Below, piece by piece: positions 7,929 through 15,922 of a DNA stretch of 26,844 bases; the first letter of the stretch is position 1, and every line of letters starts with the position of its first letter. Under the pieces are notes generated by a model. It was not told where the DNA came from, ran no database searches, and worked only from the letters and a program-made list of their open reading frames with translations. The stretch is from NCBI GenBank assembly GCA_042569905.1, contig JBHPHA010000015.1:1-26844 (forward strand), given 5' to 3'. Source of the DNA: JBHPHA01 sp042569905 (lineage in GTDB: Bacteria > Patescibacteriota > Minisyncoccia > Moranbacterales > UBA9337). Made by a program: the position numbers and the translations under genes.

Positions 7929-8420
7929 CTAATTTTCCAACTCCATCTTTCTTTTCATATGATCTACGTAGTGTTCAGGTGTTACTATCTTTTCTATTTC
8001 AAAATTACTTTTAGCCCTATAAACAATTGAATAGCCTTTCACGGACATTCCCTCATTAATAGCAATGTCAGTGCATAGGTGAACAAAAGCTGCCAAGGAT
8101 AATGCTAGAAGAAAAATTTTGAATATTTTGTTTTTCAAAAAACAAGCAATCACCGCAATCAACACAACATACTCCCATCCATGAAACAAAAGATACATCC
8201 TATCGCTCTCAAGAAATTGCATTCCTTTGAAAAATTGATTCAGATTTAATTTCGAACCAAAAGCAAAAAAATAATCAATAACATGATCAAGGTCGATGAA
8301 AAAACCTCCGGCCACTGCGCCTAAAAAGGCTGGCAGTGGCTTTTTATATACTCGAAACACAATCAAACCCGCAAGCAGGCTGAGTGTGAAATGAATTAGT
8401 AAATGAACAGGTAAAGTCAT
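7929..8420 (-). CDS. YdjM-like (DUF457-type) membrane-bound metal-dependent hydrolase homologue
   Basis: A 163-residue membrane protein with about four hydrophobic helices. Conserved polar residues sit at the membrane edge: DLDH (Asp43, Asp45, His46), FHGWEY (His80) and HLCTD (His114, Asp118). This arrangement is characteristic of the YdjM/DUF457 group annotated as membrane-bound metal-dependent hydrolases; the substrate is unknown. I start at the ATG at 8420. A TTG at 8450 would overlap the preceding radical SAM gene but has no SD. It lies 23 bp downstream of that gene and should be co-transcribed with it. Its position at the end of a surface-glycan locus suggests a lipid or envelope substrate, which is inference. 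Confidence 0.7.
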   Translation of the reverse strand: MTLPVHLLIHFTLSLLAGLIVFRVYKKPLPAFLGAVAGGFFIDLDHVIDYFFAFGSKLNLNQFFKGMQFLESDRMYLLFHGWEYVVLIAVIACFLKNKIFKIFLLALSLAAFVHLCTDIAINEGMSVKGYSIVYRAKSNFEIEKIVTPEHYVDHMKRKMELEN

Positions 8421-8443
8421 TAAAATTAATTTACAGCTACTAG

Positions 8444-9985
8444 TTAACAACAGCTACAGCCACTGCAATCAGAGTCATCTGAATCAGTTTTCTTTTTTGT
8501 ATCACAAGCTTCTTTCTTTGAAAAATCCATCATATGACCCAACCATTTCATTCCAGCCATCCAAAAGAATTTCACATCATCAATAGAACGAATTGAAGCA
8601 ATCTTTCTTAAGATAAATTGTGGAGACAAGAATGACTTATACAATCCCTGTACTAATTCCTGTGAATCCTTAGTTGAAAGCGGAGACTTCATAATCTGCA
8701 TTCTTTGATCATAATTAGAATACTCCTTTGTTAGAAGTAATCCATCCCTCTCACAGTCTTTGTAAAGTGGAGTTCCTGGATAAGGAATTACAATCGTTCC
8801 TTGAAGCGTATCAACATATCCTTTTTTGAAAAGGTCTTTCGCCAAATCAATTGTCTTTTGCGCTGCTTCCTTTGTTTCCCAAGGATAACCAATCATTGCA
8901 GTGATATGTGGCTCTAGTCCACCATCCTTACACATCTTTAGACCTGGCTCAATTTCTTCAACTTTCAAGTTCTTATCAATCTTATCTAAAGTTTCCTGAT
9001 TAGCAGATTCCAATCCGAAAAGAATAAAACGAAATCCTGCTTTCTTCATCAATTTCCAAGTCTCTAATCTCTTAATTCCAGTAATTCTCATATTACAACT
9101 CATTGTAATTTTTTCATTGTAACCTCTCTCAATCATTCCATTACAAAATTCATCCAACCATTTTCCAACTGGAAGACTCCCAGAATCCTCCATAATTTCC
9201 TTCACCCCCAAATCAATCAAATGCCCAACTTCATCAAGAGCATTTTTTGCACTACGAGTTCTGAAATTTTTTCCATGAAACAATGTTGTCCAAGAACAGA
9301 AAGTGCATCTCCCCCACCAACAATCTCGTCCGCTCATCATATATGCTCCTGGAGTGTATTTGAAGTTACCATTCTTATAAGCATAGTCCTTCCATCTTGT
9401 TAGTTCCCTGTCAATCATAGGAAGATCATCAAGGTTATGTTTTGACAAATCAGATGGACCAGAGTTTTTCACTTCTCCGCTCTCATCTCTGAACCAAAAA
9501 CCACCTTCAAGTTCTTCGTTTTTACTTAGATGATTTGCAAGACTTAACAACATGAAGTCCAAGTCACCAGAAGCAATCACAAAATCAAGATTTGATTTTT
9601 GAAACGATTCTTCAGGAAGCGCTGTCACATGATCCCCCATTAATACAATCTTTGGATTCCAGTCAGCAATATCTTCAGCTTCTTTTTTCAATTCATCAAT
9701 AATCTTCCAATGATGTTCAACTACAGGAGTTTTTGTTTCAAAAGCAATCACATCTGGCCTCTCAGTAACCAATCTTGTTTTCCATTCGTCATAAGTAAGC
9801 TCTTGAGCAATAGCATCATCCCACATCACATCATAACCTTTTTCCTGAAGCAAAGTTGCTGCATAAGCAGGAATTACTGGATAAATATATGTTGGGTTAT
9901 TAAACCATTGGAACTGTCTGTTTTGAGTCAAACATGCCACTCCCTTTTCTGACTTTAGCGGAGGATAAGAAATCGAAATCTTCAT
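8444..9985 (-). CDS. B12-binding-type radical SAM protein with Cys-rich tail
   Basis: A 513-residue protein with an N-terminal cobalamin-binding-like Rossmann region (about 1-150, including LMGDHVTALPEES at 115-127) and a radical SAM domain (about 205-420). The cluster motif is DCWWGRCTFC, giving Cys222, Cys227 and Cys230, a Cx4Cx2C spacing rather than the canonical Cx3Cx2C. Such proteins bind a 4Fe-4S cluster and SAM and often methylate or rearrange lipids and antibiotics; this reaction is unknown. The C-terminus ends in an acidic stretch and DCSGCSCC, an unusual four-cysteine tail that could bind metal. The ATG at 9985 has no SD. Upstream lies the fold-back element and then the glycosyltransferase operon, so co-transcription through the hairpin is possible. 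The context suggests modification of a glycan or lipid carrier. Confidence 0.88.
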   Translation of the reverse strand: MKISISYPPLKSEKGVACLTQNRQFQWFNNPTYIYPVIPAYAATLLQEKGYDVMWDDAIAQELTYDEWKTRLVTERPDVIAFETKTPVVEHHWKIIDELKKEAEDIADWNPKIVLMGDHVTALPEESFQKSNLDFVIASGDLDFMLLSLANHLSKNEELEGGFWFRDESGEVKNSGPSDLSKHNLDDLPMIDRELTRWKDYAYKNGNFKYTPGAYMMSGRDCWWGRCTFCSWTTLFHGKNFRTRSAKNALDEVGHLIDLGVKEIMEDSGSLPVGKWLDEFCNGMIERGYNEKITMSCNMRITGIKRLETWKLMKKAGFRFILFGLESANQETLDKIDKNLKVEEIEPGLKMCKDGGLEPHITAMIGYPWETKEAAQKTIDLAKDLFKKGYVDTLQGTIVIPYPGTPLYKDCERDGLLLTKEYSNYDQRMQIMKSPLSTKDSQELVQGLYKSFLSPQFILRKIASIRSIDDVKFFWMAGMKWLGHMMDFSKKEACDTKKKTDSDDSDCSGCSCC

Positions 9986-10015
9986 AGTGTTTATTTATAT
10001 AATTTATTTTTTATT

Positions 10016-10197
10016 TAGACTTATCTGAAAAACTCTTTTGTTACGAAATCTTTTATTTCTTGGCGAGACAAGGAATAGCAAATAAAATGTCTTGATACCA
10101 TACTAATACATGTACGGTGAGAGATATTTTATGAAGCTTGACGAAGTCGCAGCAAGAAATAGGGGATTGCAGTAGAAAGGGTTTTCAGAGAAGTCTA
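10016..10197. repeat. 182-bp imperfect inverted repeat (MITE-like fold-back element or structured RNA)
   Basis: The left end TAGACTTATCTGAAAA (10016-10031) matches the complement of the right end (10182-10197) at 15 of 16 positions. Pairing continues with interruptions: TATTTCTTG (10053-10061) with CAAGAAATA, and ATAAAAT (10082-10088) with ATTTTAT. The centre contains the palindrome TACATGTA (10107-10114). Both ends carry a TA dinucleotide, as at IS630/mariner-type insertions. The right end touches the TAG stop of the glycosyltransferase. It carries no gene. A mobile fold-back element, a processed RNA hairpin and a transcription-attenuating structure are all possible. Confidence 0.65.
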
Positions 10198-11217
10198 CTA
10201 CTTACCTAACTTACTCTTTAACTCCTTTGTAAAGAAATATCCTTGAATAAATCTTATCCCATACCATATATGGAATGATATCATATATGGTATTGTCATC
10301 ACACTTACCAAAAGACTTTTGGTTTTTTCAACTAGCATTAATGATGACGCAATTACTGCTACCAAATAGACACCTAGTCCAAATGAATACAGCAATGAAA
10401 TCGTTGCATTAAACGGAGAAAGAATTGCTCCTAGTAATAAGAATACAACAAACAAGGAAGGAACGAAATAGAGAGAAGTAAACTTCATGGAAGTCTCTGG
10501 GAAAACTTTTGCGAAATGCCCTCTATGTAGACCATAGTTTCCGGTTTGCTTCAGGTGCTTTCGGAAACCTGACCTTCGATGATGAAAAACCACCAACTTG
10601 GGAATATATATAATTTTCTTTTCTAGTTTCTTGATAATATCCAGGCAAAGCTTTGTGTCCTCTCCCGGCCAATAAGCTGAATCAAATCCATCAATCGCCT
10701 CAAAATCTTTCTTTTTTATAATGAAATTTACCGTAGGCCAATCATCAACTTCTTGTATTTTTTCTCCAGGCCAATAGCGAATAACCGCTCCTCCAGAAAG
10801 AATTGACATAAACATCGCACCCGAGACCTTTTGCCAAAAAGAATCATCTTCTGGGGTAAGCTGTGGCCCACCAACAGCAGCAACGGCATCATCTTTTAAA
10901 TATTCTTCAGCAATATCCAGCCACTTTTCATCTGGATATGCATCGTCATCGGTGAATGCCAGATATTCTCCCTTAGCATATTTAATAGCCATATCCCTCT
11001 TAACTGCCGGACTCACTTTTCCAGTAGGGATTATTCGAGCATTTAATTTCCCCTCCATCTCAGAGTTATTCTCCTCAACTTCATCTGGAAAAATTATTAT
11101 TTCAAAATTCCTATTTTCTAACTTTTCCAATTTCCCACACGTCTCCAAAATATAATCATTTATTTTCTGAACAGGTATAATAATGGAAAATTTCACTTCT
11201 TGAGTTTCACTATTCAT
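10198..11217 (-). CDS. Family 2 glycosyltransferase with C-terminal membrane helices
   Basis: A 339-residue inverting GT-A glycosyltransferase. The N-terminal catalytic domain begins FSIIIPV and has the nucleotide/metal motif TDDDAYP (about 89-95), an acceptor-side motif WPGED (about 184-189) and a basic HHRRS patch. Two to three hydrophobic helices from about residue 245 anchor it to the membrane. It should transfer a sugar from a nucleotide donor to a growing surface glycan; donor and linkage cannot be read from sequence. The ATG at 11217 overlaps the end of the upstream GT2 gene by 8 bp, showing tight coupling. The adjacent upstream TTG is less likely. The stop abuts the fold-back element. 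Confidence 0.9.
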   Translation of the reverse strand: MNSETQEVKFSIIIPVQKINDYILETCGKLEKLENRNFEIIIFPDEVEENNSEMEGKLNARIIPTGKVSPAVKRDMAIKYAKGEYLAFTDDDAYPDEKWLDIAEEYLKDDAVAAVGGPQLTPEDDSFWQKVSGAMFMSILSGGAVIRYWPGEKIQEVDDWPTVNFIIKKKDFEAIDGFDSAYWPGEDTKLCLDIIKKLEKKIIYIPKLVVFHHRRSGFRKHLKQTGNYGLHRGHFAKVFPETSMKFTSLYFVPSLFVVFLLLGAILSPFNATISLLYSFGLGVYLVAVIASSLMLVEKTKSLLVSVMTIPYMISFHIWYGIRFIQGYFFTKELKSKLGK

Positions 11218-12157
11218 CAATATTTATTTTATTTCTTATAATGTACAATGGTCTATTTATCACCTCATCATGGATTCTTGCAATATAAAGAGCAATAAAC
11301 CCAAGACAAGTTAGAACTATTCCTATTAACAATGTATTCGCCACAATCACATAAGCTATTGGAGAGAAAACAATCGTTTCTGAAAAAAACCTCGTTACAA
11401 TCATAAAAGCAAAAAGCAGAAAACTTCCCGAGGTAATCACTACACCAAAATATCCCGCCAAACGAAGTGGCATCATTGAAAAAGCCGTGAAGCTATTAAT
11501 CGCAAGAGCAATCAGCTTATTATATGAATAAGCAACGTCCCCACTATTTCTCTCAGCTGCTACAAACTCAATTCGAGACCTTTTATACCCCATCCAATCA
11601 ACAATACCTCTAAACAAGCGACCTCTTTCAGAGAACTTATTAAATTCATCAATCACCCTTCTGTCCATTAAACGAAAATCTGTAGTACGTGATTCAGAAT
11701 TATATGAAGATATTTTATTAAAAATCCACCAATAGACATTCGAGGTTAATTTTTTCATAAAACTCGCACCCTCATTCTCCATTCTTACCGTGTAAACAAC
11801 TTCAAAACCTTTATTCCACTCATCAATAAAATCCTTAATCAACTCTGGTGGATGCTGAAGATCTGCATCCATTGTAACCACTGCATCCCCTTTCGCTGAG
11901 TGACACCCTGCAGATGTTGCAACCTCTTTCCCAAAATTCCTTGAAAAACTTATTCCCTTTATCCTTCTATCATTTTCAGCAATTTTTTCAATCTCTAAAA
12001 TACTCGCATCCCGACTTCCGTCATCAACAAATATTATTTCAAAGTCACATTCAGAGCAATCATCAAAAATCTCTACAAGCTTATTATAGAAGTCATTTAT
12101 ATTTTTTTCTTCATTGTATACGGGAACAACAACTGAAATTATTTTTTTATCACTCAT
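11210..12157 (-). CDS. GtrB/DPM1-like polyprenyl-phosphate glycosyltransferase
   Basis: A 315-residue family 2 glycosyltransferase of the GtrB/dolichol-phosphate-mannose-synthase type. It begins with SVVVPVYNEEKNI, then has VDDGSRD (44-50), the catalytic-metal motif MDADLQHPPE (96-105), an RTTDFRLMDRR segment near 170, and two C-terminal transmembrane helices (about 230-258 and 268-295). Family members load a hexose from UDP- or GDP-sugar onto undecaprenyl phosphate at the inner face of the membrane. The start at 12157 has an A/T-rich leader and no SD. It follows the flippase gene by 30 bp and overlaps the next GT2, forming a flippase-GT-GT operon. Assignment is firm at family level. Confidence 0.92.
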   Translation of the reverse strand: MSDKKIISVVVPVYNEEKNINDFYNKLVEIFDDCSECDFEIIFVDDGSRDASILEIEKIAENDRRIKGISFSRNFGKEVATSAGCHSAKGDAVVTMDADLQHPPELIKDFIDEWNKGFEVVYTVRMENEGASFMKKLTSNVYWWIFNKISSYNSESRTTDFRLMDRRVIDEFNKFSERGRLFRGIVDWMGYKRSRIEFVAAERNSGDVAYSYNKLIALAINSFTAFSMMPLRLAGYFGVVITSGSFLLFAFMIVTRFFSETIVFSPIAYVIVANTLLIGIVLTCLGFIALYIARIHDEVINRPLYIIRNKINIDE

Positions 12158-12187
12158 CTTTTATTTATTTTATTTTATTACAATAAA

Positions 12188-13477
12188 TTAACTAATCTGA
12201 TTTGAATTAGTTTTCAATGAAGAATCATGTTCTTTTTTAAATAGGAAATATAAACCGACAACTATCGCACTTACTTGCGAAATTGACGCTATAATTAGTA
12301 TAGCATAAAAACTTTTGCCAAAAAACAAAATTCCACCTGTACAAATAACCGCAATTACCAAAAAACTGTACACAACCTTTGTCTTTTGAATAGATAATAG
12401 ATATTGAAAAATGAGATTAACAAAAGAAAATAGTGTAACTAAGATCGCAAACCATCCTAGATAATGAGAAACATCTGTATATTTATCCCCAAAAAGCATT
12501 CCTAGAATAAAATCAGGCATCACAAAATATGCCCCAATTGAAATCACCGCAACAGCTATCATCAAATAGGAAGCATTAACAAAAATCCTAATTGAGTTGC
12601 TTTTCTTCTGACTATCCTCTGCCGACATAGCAAATAGTACTGTAGCAATCACACCTGTTGCAAAAAATATAATTTTTGAAACGATTGTCAGAGCTCCATA
12701 TTGACCCGCCAAAACAGAATCCAGATTATGCTTTGCCATAACCATATCAATATTCCCCAGAATATTGATTGATAGATTACCAACTAAAGCTGGCATAACG
12801 TAACTTTTTATTGATTTAAAATCAATTGTCTCAATTCTTCCATCTTTTCCGTTCTTGGCTTTAATTATGAATTTCAACACTACTAGTGAGGCAATATACG
12901 CTGCAATAGCTCCAACCAAAAAACTACCCATCACACCAGAAACCCCAAAAGAAAGCTTCACTAACACTATACCGAAAACCAATTTAACCCCTGCACTAAG
13001 CATCCCCAGCCAACCAACTTGTTTGAACTTTTGCCATCCAGCCAAGGACCCGTTCAATATGGATGCGTAAAATGAGAAAAACATAAATACCCATAAAATA
13101 ATTATCGGCAGCTTCTCATCTATATTCAAAAATTTACCCACGAATGGTGTCGCGATAACCGCCAACACAAAAACAGGTAATCCAAATTTTGTAACCTTCT
13201 TATTTAGATATTCAATCACCTTTCTTCCTCCCACCTTATCACCCGTCGCTTTATACATAGCAGAATATTTCGTCGCTATCATAGTAATCGTCATCGCAGG
13301 AACAGAGATAATATTAATCAAAGATGTCAAAGATTGAACCTCTCCATAAATCTCCACAGAAACCATTCGCCCGATAATCAAATGAAACAAGTAATTCAAA
13401 ACACTTCCGAGCATTGTTCCTGCAAAAAGAATCATACTATTTCTAGCAAAGGCATTGTTTTTTATTTTATTTATCAT
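12188..13477 (-). CDS. Wzx-type polysaccharide/oligosaccharide flippase
   Basis: A 429-residue polytopic membrane protein with about 12 hydrophobic helices. The opening (NSMILFAGTMLGSVLNYLFH, then GRMVSVEIYGEVQSL) is characteristic of the MOP-superfamily polysaccharide exporters (Wzx/RfbX-like). It should flip an undecaprenyl-linked glycan to the outer face. It is the first gene of an operon with two GT2 genes, which supports the role. Transcription likely starts at the TTGATA/TAATAA promoter at 13534-13561. The ATG has no SD and sits in a run of AAATAAA repeats. Confidence 0.9.
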   Translation of the reverse strand: MINKIKNNAFARNSMILFAGTMLGSVLNYLFHLIIGRMVSVEIYGEVQSLTSLINIISVPAMTITMIATKYSAMYKATGDKVGGRKVIEYLNKKVTKFGLPVFVLAVIATPFVGKFLNIDEKLPIIILWVFMFFSFYASILNGSLAGWQKFKQVGWLGMLSAGVKLVFGIVLVKLSFGVSGVMGSFLVGAIAAYIASLVVLKFIIKAKNGKDGRIETIDFKSIKSYVMPALVGNLSINILGNIDMVMAKHNLDSVLAGQYGALTIVSKIIFFATGVIATVLFAMSAEDSQKKSNSIRIFVNASYLMIAVAVISIGAYFVMPDFILGMLFGDKYTDVSHYLGWFAILVTLFSFVNLIFQYLLSIQKTKVVYSFLVIAVICTGGILFFGKSFYAILIIASISQVSAIVVGLYFLFKKEHDSSLKTNSNQIS

Positions 13478-13533
13478 TTATTTTATTTCATTACGTAAAA
13501 ATAGCTACTCGCTGATGCTTCATATAAGGTTAA

Positions 13534-13561
13534 TTATTACACAAAAAAGATACATTATCAA
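13534..13561 (-). promoter_or_regulatory. Promoter of the flippase-GT2-GT2 operon
   Basis: On the minus strand TTGATA (13561-13556) and TAATAA (13539-13534) are separated by 16 bp. Transcription would start about 50 nt before the flippase ATG. Confidence 0.55.
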
Positions 13562-13586
13562 ATATGTATAAGGTGAAATAATCAAC

Positions 13587-13617
13587 AAAAAAATCGAGCA
13601 TTTAGCTCGATTTTTTT
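13587..13617. terminator. Intrinsic terminator (bidirectional)
   Basis: The hairpin AAATCGAGC-ATTTA-GCTCGATTT is flanked by A-rich and T-rich tracts. It ends the leftward gene that stops at 13620 and insulates the flippase promoter. Confidence 0.85.
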
Positions 13618-13619
13618 AT

Positions 13620-14729
13620 CTACATATTTCCTTTCAATAACTGATTCAACCTTTTTTTGTATTCATCCTTGGTTGGCTCGCCATCCCTAGGTTTTTCCTC
13701 TTCCTTAGTAGCTGACTTTGCTGTAATTTCAAAAACTCCATCATCTCCAATTGGCAAATTACTCGGAACTAATTCTTTTTTTTTCAATTCCTCTTTTACA
13801 ACTGGCTTATTTTTCACTACATTTTTATTAGCTATATTTTCAGCATTCTTGAGCGCCTTAACTCTTTCTTCCCAATCAATCTCGTCTTTAGTGCTTACCT
13901 TTTTAGTATCTTTCTTTTCGATTTCAGTATTCTTTTTTTCTTCAGTAGCCTCTACACTAGAAGTCGGTAAATTCATAGGTGGGTAAGATTTCTTAATTCC
14001 ATGCACAACATTTTCATCATTCTTATCATGCTTCTTGTATATCTCCTCAACCGCGCTAGCAGCATCTTCCTTGCTTCTTCTAGACGCCTCCAAGGAATCA
14101 ACCGCTTCATCTCTGGTTATTGTTGATAAATCTTTTTGTCCGTCAATATTCTTCTTAAACTTATTGATATTAATTTGTGAAAATCTTTTCGCTCCTCCAA
14201 CAAGATCTCTTCTTGAATTATTTGCAAATTTCTCAATTAACCCAGTTAACCAAAATAATAGCTTAGCAAAAACAACCCCACTCAATAAACTAATTACAAT
14301 TAGAAGCCACACATTACCTAAATAAGAATTAGTCACAACTTTCCCAACAATTCTCATTTCTAAATCTTTTTTTACATTATAATGCTTACTTGCAATTGCA
14401 AAAAACTCTCCCACTACCTTCTTATTTAAAGCTCCCACACTCTGTTTACTATCAGAATATGTTTTAAAAGTGATTATAGTATTCTTATCACTTGAAACGG
14501 TTTCGATTTTTTGTCCTCCAGACAAATTGATTTCCCGACCATCAAATAGATATTCCAAGTTATTCTTAATTAAAGTAATATTGCTAGCTGTCTTTTCATT
14601 TTTCGGTAACAATAAAACATCAATTTTAGAATTGTAGTTCAAAAAACTCTTTACTAAAATCAAAAAAACAATGACAGTGCTTGCCACGAAAACTAACCAA
14701 AAATAAGGACTTCTTCTACTTTTACTCAT
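13620..14729 (-). CDS. Two-TM Wzz-like envelope protein with long charged cytoplasmic tail
   Basis: A 369-residue protein with the topology of chain-length determinants: a short basic N-terminus, TM1 (about 8-30), an extracytoplasmic domain of about 110 residues, TM2 (about 140-163), then a long cytoplasmic tail rich in Lys, Glu and Ser with low-complexity stretches, ending in a small conserved-looking segment (FEITAKSA, then YKKRLNQLLKG). I recognise the topology, not a definite family, so Wzz-like is tentative. The clear promoter at 14770-14798 puts the transcription start near 14763, which excludes the upstream in-frame starts. I choose the ATG at 14729 before MSKSRRS; the ATG at 14741 is also possible. 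The gene is monocistronic with its own terminator. The tail could bind a cytoplasmic partner. Confidence 0.6.
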   Translation of the reverse strand: MSKSRRSPYFWLVFVASTVIVFLILVKSFLNYNSKIDVLLLPKNEKTASNITLIKNNLEYLFDGREINLSGGQKIETVSSDKNTIITFKTYSDSKQSVGALNKKVVGEFFAIASKHYNVKKDLEMRIVGKVVTNSYLGNVWLLIVISLLSGVVFAKLLFWLTGLIEKFANNSRRDLVGGAKRFSQININKFKKNIDGQKDLSTITRDEAVDSLEASRRSKEDAASAVEEIYKKHDKNDENVVHGIKKSYPPMNLPTSSVEATEEKKNTEIEKKDTKKVSTKDEIDWEERVKALKNAENIANKNVVKNKPVVKEELKKKELVPSNLPIGDDGVFEITAKSATKEEEKPRDGEPTKDEYKKRLNQLLKGNM

Positions 14730-14769
14730 CAGATTTATCATTAAACTTATACTAAAATATGGATATTTC

Positions 14770-14798
14770 ATAGTAGCAAAGGCCAATCAAAAAGTCAA
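14770..14798 (-). promoter_or_regulatory. Promoter of the Wzz-like gene
   Basis: On the minus strand TTGACT (14798-14793) and TACTAT (14775-14770) are separated by exactly 17 bp. It overlaps longer in-frame start candidates and so decides the gene start. Confidence 0.75.
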
Positions 14799-14803
14799 AT
14801 TTC

Positions 14804-14835
14804 AAAAAACCACCAGTCTATATTAAGACTAGTGG
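14804..14835 (-). terminator. Intrinsic terminator of the small membrane protein gene
   Basis: The arms 14810-14819 (CCACCAGTCT) and 14826-14835 (AGACTAGTGG) pair with one mismatch around a six-base loop. On the minus strand the stem is followed by six T residues. Confidence 0.8.
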
Positions 14836-14852
14836 CTACATCACTTCCTCAC

Positions 14853-15134
14853 TTAGAAACATTCCCTTATTGGCTCAATGATATACTCATAGGCAATACA
14901 TTGCTCAATATTGTAAGTAAATACTTTTCTAAATCCCATTTTTACTTCTAGATACTCATGAACGTACATAAATGGACAACCCGAAAAAAGCGCCAACACA
15001 CAAGCATACACGACCAGCAATACAGCACTACTAATCACCTTAGAATTTAATTGAGTAATATTCTTTACAATGAACCATCCCCAAAAAGGCCATGATACGT
15101 GAATCAACCACAGTGCCATAAGTAACGCAATCAT
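14853..15134 (-). CDS. Small membrane protein, possibly DUF2784-like
   Basis: A 93-residue protein with two to three hydrophobic helices (about 1-22 and 32-55) and a conserved-looking CPFMYVHEYLE segment near the middle, then a Cys- and Tyr-containing tail. The His-Val early in helix one and the Cys-Pro followed by Glu are reminiscent of DUF2784, but the match is only a pattern and could be chance. The ATG at 15134 has a perfect SD, AGGAGG, five bases upstream, which decides against the GTG two codons earlier. It has its own -10 TATAAT promoter and its own terminator, so it is a single-gene unit inserted between the two glycan blocks. Function unknown. Confidence 0.7.
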   Translation of the reverse strand: MIALLMALWLIHVSWPFWGWFIVKNITQLNSKVISSAVLLVVYACVLALFSGCPFMYVHEYLEVKMGFRKVFTYNIEQCIAYEYIIEPIRECF

Positions 15135-15155
15135 ATACACCTCCTATGCGAAATC

Positions 15156-15183
15156 ATTATATCAATTAAAAACCAACATCAAA
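15156..15183 (-). promoter_or_regulatory. Promoter of the small membrane protein gene
   Basis: On the minus strand TTTGAT (15183-15178) and a consensus TATAAT (15161-15156) are separated by 16 bp. The start would be about 15 nt before the AGGAGG SD. Confidence 0.6.
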
Positions 15184-15241
15184 TAACTTTTTACAACCAT
15201 TAAGTATCTTATATTTTCTATTATCTGTCGAGTCCTCGAGT

Positions 15242-15916
15242 CTACCTTCTTGATACCATATACAGAAAAAGAGCCTGGGAAACAAGCATTTGAACTAGAT
15301 CCGTGTCCTCTGGTAAGCTAGCTCCATTATAGCGAAAATACACAAAAGCTTTATGATTGCCAATTTTCCTATCAGAAAAAACAATTATGCTCTGATCATT
15401 TTTGATAATCTTTTTTTCAGCATTTAAAATTTCTTTCTTAGAAAAAGATTTTTCACCCAGGTAATCCTTAGATTTAAAAAATTTATTTTTAACCGTTTTT
15501 CTTTCAACATTAACAAAACCTATCACAAAATCATTAGTTTTTGTGATAACATTAATAGCCACCTTTATATCCTTAAATACTTTTTCAATCTCGCTACTAT
15601 CTAGACTACTAGCGTCAATTAATTTCAAAGATACGTTCTTTAAGATATCCAATTTTCTATTTGCTTCACCAATATATGAATAAGAACTAGTTAGATCATA
15701 AGAGGCATCATTAAATTCTTTTTGTATCTTAGTTTTTTCCTTAGAGTGAGACTTGAATTGCTTTTCTTTGTAAATAAAAATCAAAGCAGTAGCGAAACCC
15801 AATACAAATATAGCAATCTCCTCCGCCTTTTCTTCCTTCACATACAAAATGTCCCCGATAATAATATCGGGAACAAAAATAATCAATATAAATAATACTA
15901 AATAAATCCAATACAT
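15242..15916 (-). CDS. Membrane protein with coiled coil and GAF-like cytoplasmic domain
   Basis: A 224-residue protein: two N-terminal hydrophobic segments (about 3-22 and 32-48), a charged helical region likely to form a coiled coil (about 50-100), then a globular C-terminal domain (about 100-224) whose pattern (VSLKLIDA, VINVI-type strand, DFVIGFVNVERKT, then a final LVSQALFLYMVSRR) resembles a GAF sensory domain. No histidine-kinase, GGDEF or other output domain follows, so it looks like a sensor without a visible effector. The start is six bases after galU, so it belongs to the rmlA-galU operon. GAF resemblance is moderate; ligand and partner are unknown. Confidence 0.7.
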   Translation of the reverse strand: MYWIYLVLFILIIFVPDIIIGDILYVKEEKAEEIAIFVLGFATALIFIYKEKQFKSHSKEKTKIQKEFNDASYDLTSSYSYIGEANRKLDILKNVSLKLIDASSLDSSEIEKVFKDIKVAINVITKTNDFVIGFVNVERKTVKNKFFKSKDYLGEKSFSKKEILNAEKKIIKNDQSIIVFSDRKIGNHKAFVYFRYNGASLPEDTDLVQMLVSQALFLYMVSRR

Positions 15917-15922
15917 GGTTAT

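Noticed and set aside
10016..10197. A tRNA or riboswitch in the gap before the radical SAM gene
   Set aside because: The stretch is one long imperfect palindrome without a cloverleaf or a recognisable ligand-binding core.
14730..14786. Longer start of the Wzz-like gene (TTG at 14786 or ATG at 14771)
   Set aside because: The -10 and -35 at 14770-14798 overlap these starts, so the transcript would begin downstream of them.
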